This document shows, piece by piece, positions 15,501-21,442 of a DNA stretch of 21,452 bases; the stretch's first letter is position 1, and the number at the start of each line of letters is the position of its first letter. The stretch is from Mnemiopsis leidyi (Eukaryota; Ctenophora; Tentaculata; Lobata; Bolinopsidae): positions 143,653 through 165,104 of the forward strand of contig JH152688.1 of NCBI GenBank assembly GCA_000226015.1, given 5' to 3'. The notes beneath the pieces are model-generated. The model was given only the letters and a program-made list of their open reading frames with translations, was not told the origin of the DNA and searched no databases. The position numbers and the translations under genes are program-made.

Positions 15501-17866
15501 TAATCCAGACTGTTTTTACCACTGAGCTACCCAGGCCCCCTTTATTTAAAGGAATGTGGAGGATGTGTAAGAACTAAGAAGTGTAAGAAGTGTCAGGGCA
15601 CACGTGTAAAAAGTGTCAGGGCACACGTTTAATGGGTAACACTTCACCTGATTATATCACCCTCTAACACATGAATGATGAACCTGTTGATCATGCCTGA
15701 TCATGCCTGTTGATCATACCAACTTTAATATTACTTTATCTTAAAATTGTTGTGTTCAACTGTTATTGTTTTCAGGGGAATTACACATGCAGCAGTTGGA
15801 ATTACGTGAACGTCAACGAAACTAGTTCCTTGAAGATTTCTGTTCCTGTCAGTAAGTAAATCTACAATTTAACACTATTAACTATTAAAGTTTTGTGACT
15901 ATCTGATCAACTATCCGAAATTTGCTATACTTATTCTCTCTTGATAACGTTATAACTTATATTAAGAATTTATTAAAGTGAGAGGTCTAACGTTTCAATT
16001 GTTTAGTTGAACCTAACATTTATGAATAAATACTGTGCACACAGTTGTTGCTTTGTTATAATCAGCATCTTGAGTTTGACATAGCAACTTTAGTTATTTC
16101 GCGACAATCTAAACTTAGCCAAAATATGAGCTAATGGTAAAATATTTACAGGCGGTAAGTTCCTTTCTGGGTAATGTAAACCAATACAGCTAAGTTGGAG
16201 TAAAAAGTCTGAATAGCAGCTGTAACGTGTGAAATTTGAATAAAATTTTCCCGAATTTATTGAAATGAGATTATTTGATAGGAGTGCAGCACCTATGTTG
16301 TATCTTAAGTTCACGTCACACCCGCACTTTATCATTAACACTCATGAGTTTGAACAATCCATCTTCGAAATCCTTTAATCAATTACATTAAAAATCTTAT
16401 AGCTTACTCATCCTAGTTCTACTGTTAAGCTTTTGTTGAATTTGAGCATTTATCACTCTCAAATAAGATATGTTAATATTATTTCCTTGTCATTAATGGA
16501 AACCAACCTATGAATCATCTGAAGCGATTAAAAACGGCTAACAATGTCACATAGATCATAAATTACGCATTTTTCCTGCAGTAATCCGGTGTGTTTTGCT
16601 GAAAATACCCAGAATTAGCTTGAGTAATTAGCTTGTAATAGATCAATGGTTAACCTCTGAACAGTGCGCAAGTTTGCGAATCGAATTGTTTTATCTTCAC
16701 AGTGGCAAGTAGTAATATAAATTCTCTTTGAGAGTGGCTCATTAGCTAATTTACCAATCCCCGGCCTAAGTTGAATGAATTAATTTCCGTGATGTGTGGC
16801 CTGCGATGTTGATAATCACGTTAACAATCATGTTAATGCAATTTTTAATATTAATGGCAATGAAATATTTAGCTGCTGGCTGTTTGTACGATCAGGGTTT
16901 TGAGTTATTTATAAACTTTGCAACAGCTGGTTCATTAATCAATAAAGAATAGGTCCTGGCCATAATCACAATAAGTTCCTAAATCACAAATTAAATTTGA
17001 CTAATATATTACTTTGATTAGATAATAACTTAAATAAATATGAGTGATTGAATTCTCAGAGATCAATCAGACGAAATAAGTAATCAGTAATGTACAAATC
17101 GAGGTCAAATTTTTACATAGAAATCTTTAGAGGTCTATAGCATGCTTCGCATGAAAAACGTTATCAGTGAACCAAAAAACGATTTATGATTGGTTTGCGA
17201 AGCTCAATATTAAATGATAGGAAAATATCTATATTACGAATCATAATTATGGCTTTATGGAAACTGAGATTGATATTTTTGAGAAGGATCACAAATATCC
17301 TATATCACGTGAGACATGCCAACATTGCTCAATCTTGATTGGCCTTACCTTACTTCTGTATTCCCATCGATCAATCGCTGTCACGTGATACGGAAAGTTT
17401 GTGCACTTCGCCCCAACAAAGTGTAATTGTGTGGAGGACAAAGTTTTAGTTTAAAGCAAGTCGAACCTTATAAGTATAACTCTTCAGAAACTTGTCTGAT
17501 CGACTTCCCACCTAATTGCTGACTCAATTTTCTGTTTCAATCGCACAATTTACTAAAAGCTGATACTCATCGTTCACTCTGCCGCTTCTACTTTTTCTCT
17601 GCCTCACTTTAACTTTCACCTCCACAATTTCACTATGTTTTTCTCTCCCTCGGTTTCACTTTCACCTCCACAATTTCACTCTGTTTCTCTCCTTCAATAA
17701 AACTTTCACCTCCACAATTTCACTCTGTTTCTCCCCTTCAGTCTCTCCGATAAACGTGTCTGCTCCGAACATGGTGGAGATAGAGAGAAACGTGGAGGAG
17801 AAGATAACGTGTACAGCTACCGGTCACCCTCCGGCTAGAGGGGTTGTGTGGTACTTCAATAATCAG
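341..17866 (+). CDS. Multi-Ig-domain cell-surface protein gene, internal part (11 exons, both ends missing)
   Basis: This is the union of eleven exons, listed separately below. Spliced together they give 445 codons without a stop, entered from a phase-1 intron and left through a phase-0 intron. The product is a chain of Ig domains: D1 (exons 1-2), D2 (3-4), D3 (5-7), D4 (8-10) and half of D5 (11). Each domain has the strand-B cysteine. D2-D5 have the strand-C tryptophan, and D1-D4 have the strand-F cysteine in a D/G-x-Y-x-C setting. Introns between domains are all phase 1. The sequons NIS, NVS, NST, NYT, NET and NVS imply passage through the secretory pathway. Such proteins usually act in adhesion, receptor signalling or recognition. 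Which family this is (CAM, receptor kinase, hemicentin-like or other) cannot be decided without the ends. Seen: frame, splice sites and motifs. Inferred: extracellular role. Confidence 0.9.
884..945. repeat. Three-copy TGACGTCACG array in intron 1
   Basis: There are three units of about 25 bp, each with agtgtgacgtcacgt or a one-base variant (tgacgttacg). The core combines a full CRE palindrome TGACGTCA with an overlapping CACGTG in the last copy. Its units resemble those in introns 4, 5, 8 and 11. Confidence 0.75.
996..1364. repeat. 31-bp minisatellite, 12 copies, with CTATTTATAG and CACGTG-type sites
   Basis: Twelve head-to-tail units have exact 31-bp spacing (starts at 996, 1027 and on to 1337). 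Every copy contains ctatttatag, which matches the MEF2 consensus CTA(A/T)4TAG. Seven copies contain the E-box CACGTG (copies 1, 3, 4, 7, 8, 9, 12). Copy 6 has CACATG and the others have TACGTG or AACGTG. Units differ by only a few bases. Transcription-factor binding is inference; the repeat structure is directly visible. Confidence 0.92.
2071..2125. repeat. 20-bp triplicate before exon 2
   Basis: Three copies of a unit containing ataagacgtatatattct lie about 11 bp upstream of the exon 2 acceptor AG. The third copy is slightly diverged (taaatatt). Confidence 0.8.
2137..2258 (+). CDS. Exon 2: Ig domain D1, second half
   Basis: The acceptor is tgtcttcag ending at 2136 and the donor is gtcg|gtaggt at 2259. 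It enters in phase 2 and leaves in phase 1. The codon split across the intron reads AG+A (Arg). The exon encodes the strand-F motif NDYYAVC, with the disulfide cysteine partner of exon 1, and the strand-G segment TAKLVVVEP that ends the domain. The glycine usual before the tyrosine is replaced. It sits between a 20-bp repeat ending about 11 bp before the acceptor and a 12-bp pyrimidine array starting about 27 bp after the donor. Confidence 0.87.
2286..2717 (+). repeat. 12-bp pyrimidine-rich array (agatcttcttct), about 36 units
   Basis: About 432 bp of a 12-bp unit start some 27 bp after the exon 2 donor and fill most of intron 2 (609 bp). Variants at one or two positions (taaatc, gacctt, ggatct) are spread through the array. 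The top strand is largely C/T and the bottom strand is GAA-rich. Confidence 0.9.
2791..2880 (+). repeat. 44-bp duplication containing branch point and acceptor of exon 3
   Basis: The unit beginning tttgacgacactaac occurs at 2791 and again at 2835, and its first bases occur a third time at 2879 inside exon 3. Each full copy holds a branch-point-like ctaac and ccccactattccag. It therefore gives two acceptors 44 bp apart (exon starts 2824 and 2868). The 44-bp step changes the reading frame. Confidence 0.92.
2868..3053 (+). CDS. Exon 3: Ig domain D2, first half
   Basis: It uses the downstream copy of a duplicated acceptor (ctattccag ending at 2867). The donor is CTG|gtgagt at 3054. Phase is 1 on both sides. 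It encodes the D1-D2 linker, strand B with ITLSC, and strand C with KQWFKNG, where the Trp lies about 15 residues after the cysteine. The split codon at the left reads G+AT (Asp). Starting at the upstream acceptor (exon base 2824) would shift the frame and meet TAA after 17 codons, so 2868 is chosen as the coding choice. Confidence 0.9.
3343..3412. repeat. Short 13-bp repeats (aagtatgtaacc)
   Basis: About six diverged units related to aagtatgtaacc are visible in intron 3. Confidence 0.65.
4889..5113. promoter_or_regulatory. GC-richer, CCAAT-containing stretch in intron 3
   Basis: This stretch is visibly richer in G+C and CpG than its surroundings. It holds ggccaatat (about 4911), cattggttc (about 4989) and gattgggtg (about 5022), and near the end gcgccatattccgg. 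It could be an internal promoter or enhancer, or an old insertion. No transcript or coding evidence is visible, so this is a weak call. Confidence 0.2.
5460..5521. repeat. 12-bp repeat (aaaatagaatac), five copies
   Basis: Five near-perfect head-to-tail copies lie in intron 3. The open frame on the opposite strand across it (ILYS repeats) is a translation of the repeat. Confidence 0.85.
6060..6235. repeat. Degenerate repeats of about 20 bp (agtcagttggaaatgata)
   Basis: About eight diverged units carry agtcag followed by tggaaat. It is an old tandem array in intron 3. Confidence 0.55.
8155..8295. repeat. 28-bp palindromic minisatellite (gtacacagtacatggtac)
   Basis: About four units are built from ctgtacacag, tacatggtac and a variable tail. 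One pair of arms, gtgcactgt at 8186-8194 and acagtgcac at 8211-8219, is perfectly complementary around a loop that itself contains gtacatggtac. Open frames appear on both strands because the sequence is nearly self-complementary. No protein is supported. Confidence 0.85.
9597..9830 (+). repeat. 34-bp minisatellite, seven units, abutting exon 4 acceptor
   Basis: Units contain ctcctacaaaattctac and usually ccacgtgtaat. One unit is shortened to 24 bp. The array stops about 7 bp before the AG of exon 4. Five copies contain CACGTG. Confidence 0.9.
9838..9948 (+). CDS. Exon 4: Ig domain D2, second half
   Basis: The acceptor is tacttgcag ending at 9837 and the donor is GTTC|gtgagt at 9949. Phase is 1 on both sides. 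The split codon G+GT reads Gly. It encodes the canonical strand E-F signature AEDSGVYQC, so it completes D2, and a strand G ending in TQVLCVV. The preceding intron is 6,784 bp, by far the longest here. No better D2 partner exon was found inside it. A 34-bp minisatellite runs to within about 10 bp of the acceptor. Confidence 0.9.
9966..10045. repeat. 20-bp CACGTGACGTCA array in intron 4
   Basis: Four units of gtcacgtgacgtcatgttga type, with the first two diverged, make up much of a 161-bp intron. It begins about 18 bp after the exon 4 donor. Confidence 0.85.
10110..10230 (+). CDS. Exon 5: Ig domain D3, first part
   Basis: The acceptor is atatcttcag ending at 10109 and the donor is AACAG|gtagga at 10231. 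It enters in phase 1 and leaves in phase 2. It encodes a textbook strand B to C segment, KLVCTIRGSPAPKMTW, with 12 residues from Cys to Trp. The upstream intron is only 161 bp and carries a 20-bp array of CACGTGACGTCA type. A similar array begins about 15 bp after the donor. Confidence 0.9.
10246..10289. repeat. Left part of TGACGTCACG array in intron 5
   Basis: Two units (agcgtgacgtcacgtgag and agcgtgacgtcacgtaag) lie just left of the transposon relic. They form one array with 10985-11200. Confidence 0.8.
10527..10757 (-). pseudogene. Remnant of transposase C-terminus (MULE-like), truncated
   Basis: The frame contains NERKERTTAEGLSTWR, then RPRPSVQEYFRAIKEHKT. This resembles the conserved pattern near the end of MULE transposases: an R-T-x-N-x-x-E-G-W-like block, a gap, then a P-x-x-x-x-F-x-x-x-L/I-K-x-E-like helix. 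The catalytic DDE region is absent, so it cannot act. The frame stays open further 5' (to 10889), but that part looks like inverted-repeat sequence and not protein. The assignment rests on motif resemblance only. Confidence 0.4.
10880..10914. repeat. Hairpin inside transposon relic
   Basis: Gctacccaatca and tgattgggcagc form a 12-bp stem with one mismatch around an 11-base loop, near the right end of the element. It could be a secondary structure of the element's end or a remnant of another copy. Confidence 0.6.
10985..11200. repeat. Right part of TGACGTCACGTG array in intron 5
   Basis: About nine units of 21-24 bp contain gtgacgtcacgtg or decayed forms (tacataacatgag). The array ends about 20 bp before the acceptor of exon 6. 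Confidence 0.85.
11221..11321 (+). CDS. Exon 6: Ig domain D3, middle part
   Basis: The acceptor is tctattgcag ending at 11220. The donor is CTCTG|gtttgt at 11322, the weakest donor in the set. It enters in phase 2 (AG+G, Arg) and leaves in phase 1. It encodes the C'-E region of D3, with sequon NIS and strand E ending in LSHSG. The next exon completes this as SGKYVC, which independently supports the join. Confidence 0.85.
11691..11741. repeat. G6...C13 imperfect hairpin
   Basis: Ggggggttgtc at 11691-11701 can pair with gacaa at 11719-11723 and the C run at 11729-11741, with a small bulge. The 13-base C homopolymer is the longest single-base run in the window. Confidence 0.5.
12694..12751. repeat. 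11-bp repeat (atattactgta), about four units
   Basis: Units of taatattactg occur head to tail with the last diverged (aataatactgtaa). Confidence 0.75.
12895..12978 (+). CDS. Exon 7: Ig domain D3, strands F-G
   Basis: The acceptor is caacattacag ending at 12894 and the donor is AATCG|gtaaga at 12979. Phase is 1 on both sides. The split codon G+GC reads Gly and begins the strand-F motif GKYVCGAHN, with the second D3 cysteine. An extended, charged F-G loop (NGDKRWEDN) follows, then strand G with sequon NVS. At 84 nt it is one of the shortest exons, close behind the 76-nt exon 10. Confidence 0.88.
12979..13534 (+). other. Intron 7 (556 bp)
   Basis: It runs from gtaaga to tttcag. Two palindromic tgacgtca sites lie near its start (about 13001 and 13021). 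A short duplicated stretch around tttctccacccctgaa sits near 13150-13190. Nothing else is recognised. Confidence 0.75.
13535..13668 (+). CDS. Exon 8: Ig domain D4, first part
   Basis: The acceptor is gatatttcag ending at 13534 and the donor is CATCAG|gtcagt at 13669. It enters in phase 1 (G+CG, Ala) and leaves in phase 0. It holds sequon NST, strand B ELTLVC, and strand C with VPQW, 13 residues after the cysteine. A 21-bp TGACGTCACGTG array begins within about 10 bp of the donor and fills most of the following 300-bp intron. Confidence 0.9.
13669..13968 (+). other. Intron 8 (300 bp), mostly repeat
   Basis: It runs from gtcagt to tttcag. More than 80 percent of its length is the 21-bp array. 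About 43 bp of unique sequence precede the acceptor. Confidence 0.9.
13676..13925. repeat. 21-bp TGACGTCACGTGG array, 11 units
   Basis: Units of type gttgtgatgacgtcacgtgg recur at 21-bp spacing. Eight copies have the perfect palindrome TGACGTCA and the others have single changes (TGACGTAA, TGACGACA, AGACGTCA). Since 21 is a multiple of three, the antisense strand is open as repeated VTSSQHH; this is a by-product and not a gene. Confidence 0.92.
13969..14076 (+). CDS. Exon 9: Ig domain D4, middle part
   Basis: The acceptor is aacaatttcag ending at 13968 and the donor is AATCAG|gtaagc at 14077. Phase is 0 on both sides and the length is exactly 36 codons. It encodes the C'-E part of D4, with the strand-E-like segment GYVSTLKIYSVTLGNQ. 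That coding tail and its donor are repeated five more times downstream at 56-bp spacing. Donor 1 at 14077 is chosen because extension to donor 2 or beyond in this frame meets TAG at 14122-14124, and because NQ|GNYTC at the next exon rebuilds a normal strand F. Confidence 0.87.
14025..14362 (+). repeat. 56-bp exon-tail plus donor array, six copies
   Basis: The last part of exon 9 together with its donor (aaatcag|gtaagc) is repeated at exact 56-bp steps. Donor GTs fall at 14077, 14133, 14189, 14245, 14301 and 14357. Copies differ by about one to three bases. Copy 2 has TAG in the exon frame and copy 4 has lost the G before its donor (tcaa|gtaagc). The first unit is coding and the others lie in intron 9. 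Confidence 0.95.
14077..15775 (+). other. Intron 9 (1,699 bp)
   Basis: It begins inside the 56-bp array. The middle (14363-15460) is AT-rich with no recognisable gene. A tRNA-like sequence lies at 15465-15540 on the - strand. Two copies of agtgtcagggcacacgt lie at about 15589 and 15612, followed by a gatcatgcct duplicate near 15690. Confidence 0.8.
15465..15540 (-). repeat. tRNA-like sequence, probably SINE head or tRNA pseudogene
   Basis: Read on the - strand, the segment contains TAGCTCAGTGG, a perfect RNA polymerase III A box. About 40 bases later comes GGTTCCACTACC, a near match to the B box. Between them, CAGT-CTGGATT-ACTG forms an anticodon-like stem and 7-base loop, with GGA in the anticodon place. 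The D stem, T stem and acceptor stem do not pair well, so a working tRNA is unlikely. The element's downstream limit could not be set. Confidence 0.5.
15776..15851 (+). CDS. Exon 10: Ig domain D4, strands F-G
   Basis: The acceptor is gttttcag ending at 15775 and the donor is GTCA|gtaagt at 15852. It enters in phase 0 and leaves in phase 1. The exon opens with the strand-F motif GNYTC, in which NYT is also a sequon. A second sequon (NET) follows, then strand G (SLKISVPV). At 76 nt it completes D4. Confidence 0.9.
15852..17741 (+). other. Intron 10 (1,890 bp)
   Basis: It runs from gtaagt to cttcag. It is AT-rich without a supportable gene. Near 17300-17400 two CACGTG sites (17306 and 17382) flank an attggcc. 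The last 130 bp are the 45-bp pyrimidine array. Confidence 0.75.
17612..17741 (+). repeat. 44-46-bp pyrimidine-tract triplicate ending at exon 11 acceptor
   Basis: Copies of a unit starting actttcacctccacaattt begin at 17612, 17658 and 17702. The last copy ends in ctccccttcag, the acceptor of exon 11. The earlier copies have ctccctcgg and ctccttcaata at the same place, so only the final copy carries an AG in acceptor position. Confidence 0.88.
17742..17866 (+). CDS. Exon 11: Ig domain D5, first half
   Basis: The acceptor is ctccccttcag ending at 17741 and the donor is AATCAG|gttagt at 17867. It enters in phase 1 (A+TC, Ile) and leaves in phase 0. It encodes sequon NVS, strand B KITC, and strand C VVWYFNNQ, with the Trp 13 residues after the cysteine. 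The intron after strand C lies at the same structural place as in D4. The strand-F half of D5 is not found up to 21452. Both splice sites are embedded in tandem arrays. Confidence 0.88.
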
Positions 17867-18391
17867 GTTAGTGGTGTGACGTCACGTTAGTGGTGTGACG
17901 TCACGTTAGAGGTGTGGCGTCACGTTAGTGGTGTGACGTCACGTTAGTAGTGTAACGTCACGTTAGTGGTGTGACGTCACGTTAGAGGTGTGACGTCACG
18001 TTAGAGGTGTGACGTCACGTTAGAGGTGTGACGTCGCGTTAGTGATTTGACGTCACGTTAGTGGTGTGACGTCACGTTAGTGGTGTGACGTCACGTTAGT
18101 GGTGTGACGTCACGTTAGTGGTGTGTAATGTCTCGTTAGTGGTGTGACGTCACGTTAGAGGTGTGACGTCACGTTAGAGGTGTGACGTCACGTTAGAGGT
18201 GTGACGTCACGTTGGTGGTGTGTAACGTCACGTTAGTGATGTGTAACGTCTCGTTAGTGGTGTAACGTCACGTTAGTGATGTGTAACGTCTCGTTAATGG
18301 TGTGACGTCACGTTAGTGGTGTGACGTCACGTTAGTGATGTGTGACGTCACGTTAGTGATGTGTGACGTCACGTTAGTAATGTGACGTCAC
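17867..18391. repeat. 19-bp array (gttagtggtgtgacgtcac), 27 copies, starting at exon 11 donor
   Basis: The first unit begins exactly at the first base of the intron, so the donor GTTAGT is itself the start of a repeat unit. Most units are 19 bp; a few are 21 bp with an extra gt. Nearly all keep gacgtca, and most start GTTAGT or GTTAGA. A decayed tail continues to about 18430. Confidence 0.95.
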
Positions 18392-19576
18392 GTGATTTTC
18401 CGTGACGAAATGTGATTTTACGTGATATTTTGTGGTTTAACAGAAGTCGATGGATATCCAAGGTTTTATTTTATTTATGGATGTGATAGAATGGTTGTTT
18501 GTCAATCGATAGTCGATACCAGACAACTCATTACTCAAACACATAATCACACGACCACACTTTACCTGGTATTTAACACTGATCCACGAATTCAGCGGCT
18601 CTATTGTTTTACGCCAGCAAGCAACTCATTCCCAAGTAATTTTCCGATTTCAACCGCGATCTTTAGCCTGACACGAAATATCTGTGTTAAGTAGAGACCC
18701 AGGGCAGGGCCGATAGGGCGGGGTGTGCACACGACCAGTAGTAAATACTGCTCTCCGTCAAAAGTATCACAAACTCAAAAGTTTAGTCAGTCGTGTCACT
18801 AGTTCTTAGTCTGACTGAGGACCCGTACGGGAGGACTGACATGCCCTAACTAGTTTGACTTGTAAAGCAGATGTGCAGTGTAAAGCAGGCTACCTATCGT
18901 ATTCGTGTGTTAGCTACAGCTTGTAGAATTACCCCTTTTTGTGGTATTTCCTCGGCAGTAAGAACATGACATAATGAAATCAGAACAGAAGTAGAATAAA
19001 ATGGAAACAGTAAATTCAACACTCCTCGAAAAAGAACTGTTATCTAAAATACTTTAATTTCTAATACTTGCTGTATGTGTTCCCCTAAAAGAGTAGAAAG
19101 TATGCGTAGTAACGTCCACATAATAGCCGGTAATTAATTTGTACTAAGCTGTCTGTCTGCGATTACCATTCTACTATTCTTGTGATGCAAAAGCTGTTGT
19201 GATGACACTTTCATACTTTTTAACGAATTCCTTTTTCCAACATTTTTCTGTATTTCCTTTATTTCAGATTTCTTACTAATAATGACATATTATCAGAAAT
19301 GAATGAGTTTTGAAAGACAGTAAGATACCGTGAATAGAATTGAAAACTTTGTATAAACTACACAATTGTATTCAAAATGCAGTTATTTAAGTGAAACAAT
19401 CAATTTACTTAATTATGATTATCGATCATCTTCTTTCCTATAAAGTTCATTCAGATTAACCTACTTAACAATACAAACTTTAAAGAAATTTAAAAAATTC
19501 ATCTTTATGGTTAAGTGAACAGTATGTAGGCAGAACACTCTTTTCAAAGTCGCGAGCTGGGGGTTAATTTTGAATT

Positions 19577-19655
19577 CATTACATTAGCCATTATTACATT
19601 AGCCATGATTACATTAGCCATGATTACATTAGCCATGATTACATTAGCCATTCAT
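19577..19655. repeat. 15-bp repeat (attacattagccatg), five copies
   Basis: Five near-identical copies are joined directly. Confidence 0.85.
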
Positions 19656-19734
19656 TCATATTTGCAAGGTGTTATCAATTTATCAGGTTTGAACAGATGT
19701 TAGCCATACTGACCCACTAAAAAGGGTTAACTTA

Positions 19735-19782
19735 CTAAAGTGTAACTAAAAAGTGCAACTAAAAAGTGTAACTAAAATGTTA
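19735..19782. repeat. 14-bp repeat (aagtgtaactaaaa), three to four copies
   Basis: Units aagtgtaactaaaa, aagtgcaactaaaa and aagtgtaactaaaa are joined directly, with a partial fourth. Confidence 0.75.
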
Positions 19783-19969
19783 CAAGTCCCAGTCTATTGT
19801 GACATTGAACCGTGTCAGTGCATCAACACTCAGCAATAAGATTCATCCAGTAACAACCTTGTTAACATGTTTACACTATGATATCAGATCTCTGAAGCTC
19901 TGACATCATCTAAACACACGTAAACGGGACTGTTGTTCCCACCGTCCAATCACAGAGCTGTGCTACAAT

Positions 19970-20011
19970 CACGTGGTTCATGTCACGTGACTGATGTACC
20001 TTGGTCACGTG
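19970..20011. promoter_or_regulatory. Cluster of three CACGTG sites
   Basis: CACGTG occurs at 19970, 19984 and 20006. The second lies in gtcacgtgac, a perfect ten-base palindrome matching the target of MITF/TFE/USF-type bHLH factors. A ccaatca lies just upstream at about 19946. A further atgtcacgtgacat palindrome is at 20284-20297. Regulatory use is inferred. Confidence 0.3.
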
Positions 20012-20557
20012 ATTGTCGTGACAATAATATTGTTTATCGTTCCCTGTGGCCGAGGAATAACATCAGGACTTTAACACATAATTTCAGAGACACACCGTAA
20101 CATATTGTTGTAACACAATAACACATCATAACACATAATTCAAACATATTTAGATATTTCAGTCACTTTAATTCAAGTATCGGTTTATCAACATTACGTA
20201 ACTTTTCACCTCTAGATATTCTCGTAGTTTGTGTAGGTACTAAAGAAGTGAAGAGCCATGATATAAGCCATGATATAATGTTGATGTCACGTGACATGAA
20301 ACTATGATAACAGTGAGATAATGTACATGTTAATAGCGAAAAGAAAGCTATTCAAGTGTTCCAAACTCCAAGTAGCAAAATTTGTCTATAATTCATTTAT
20401 TTACTGTTCCGTGTGTGTATTAGAAGTGTAAGTGTGTCTTGTAAGTGTGACCAATGATTACATTGTGTGAATATATCGTCATTGCAGGAAGAGAAATAAA
20501 CAAATAATCTCTATTTTTAACACGTCGGATTTCCACCCGATATCCCCCTGCACTGGC

Positions 20558-20662
20558 CTATGCGTAACGTAATTGATAAACTTAACGTAATTAAAGTAAC
20601 GTAATTAATAAACGTAACGTCATTAAAGTGACGTAATTAATAAACGTAACGTTATTTATAAG
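20558..20662. repeat. Degenerate taacgtaattaataaacg repeats
   Basis: About five diverged units alternate taacgtaatta with aataaacg or aaag, including variants tgacgtaatt and aacgtcatta. Confidence 0.7.
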
Positions 20663-20892
20663 TTCTTAAATTCGTTACCTTACAAGGTGTCAGATGAGGT
20701 ACGTTTACTTACATTTGGCCTTTCTGCGAGCCATCAAACACAAAATAATACATATACAAACATTACATGATATACGAAACAAATCCTGAACTGTACAGTC
20801 AACAAATCATGAAGGATCGATGGAATGTAATGAAAAAGGAGCACACCGACCTACATATTCCTGTCGCCTCTATTTCCCCCTTTTTTCCATCT

Positions 20893-20985
20893 ATTTCTCC
20901 CTATACTATCTTTACTATATCCTATACTATAAGAATAAACTATCCATACTATCTATACTATATCTAACTATACTATAAAGCCATA
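20893..20985. repeat. Simple ctatactat-rich tract
   Basis: This is an irregular repetition of ctatactat and tatactatat, low in G. Confidence 0.7.
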
Positions 20986-21251
20986 AGACTATAGCATTTT
21001 TACTATTCCGACTTACAACTCAGCTCCCCGGCCAATGAATTGCTACCTGGCTTTATACCCAGTTATCTTTTTTTGGAAAATATGCCTTGTAAGCGTCATT
21101 AAAGTTATAAGTAGCATATTTTCAGTGGGTTATTAGCTATAGACCGATATTGAGAATTCTATTCTATCGACGTTATATGACAATATTGGAAATAACAAGG
21201 ATTTTGTGTAACGGTCGCACTATGATTTATGACAACGAAAGTCACCGAAAG

Positions 21252-21269
21252 AACAACAACAGTAACAAC

Positions 21270-21302
<33 letters not shown>

Positions 21303-21303
21303 G

Positions 21304-21349
<46 letters not shown>

Positions 21350-21411
21350 CGACGACAACAACAACAACAACAACAACAACAACGACAACAACGACAACAA
21401 CGACAACAACG

Positions 21412-21442
<31 letters not shown>

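Noticed and set aside
18667-18687. D-T-K-Y-L-C, like an Ig strand-F motif that could finish D5
   Set aside because: It is preceded by TAG three bases upstream and followed directly by TAA, so it cannot be part of a phase-0 exon of useful length.
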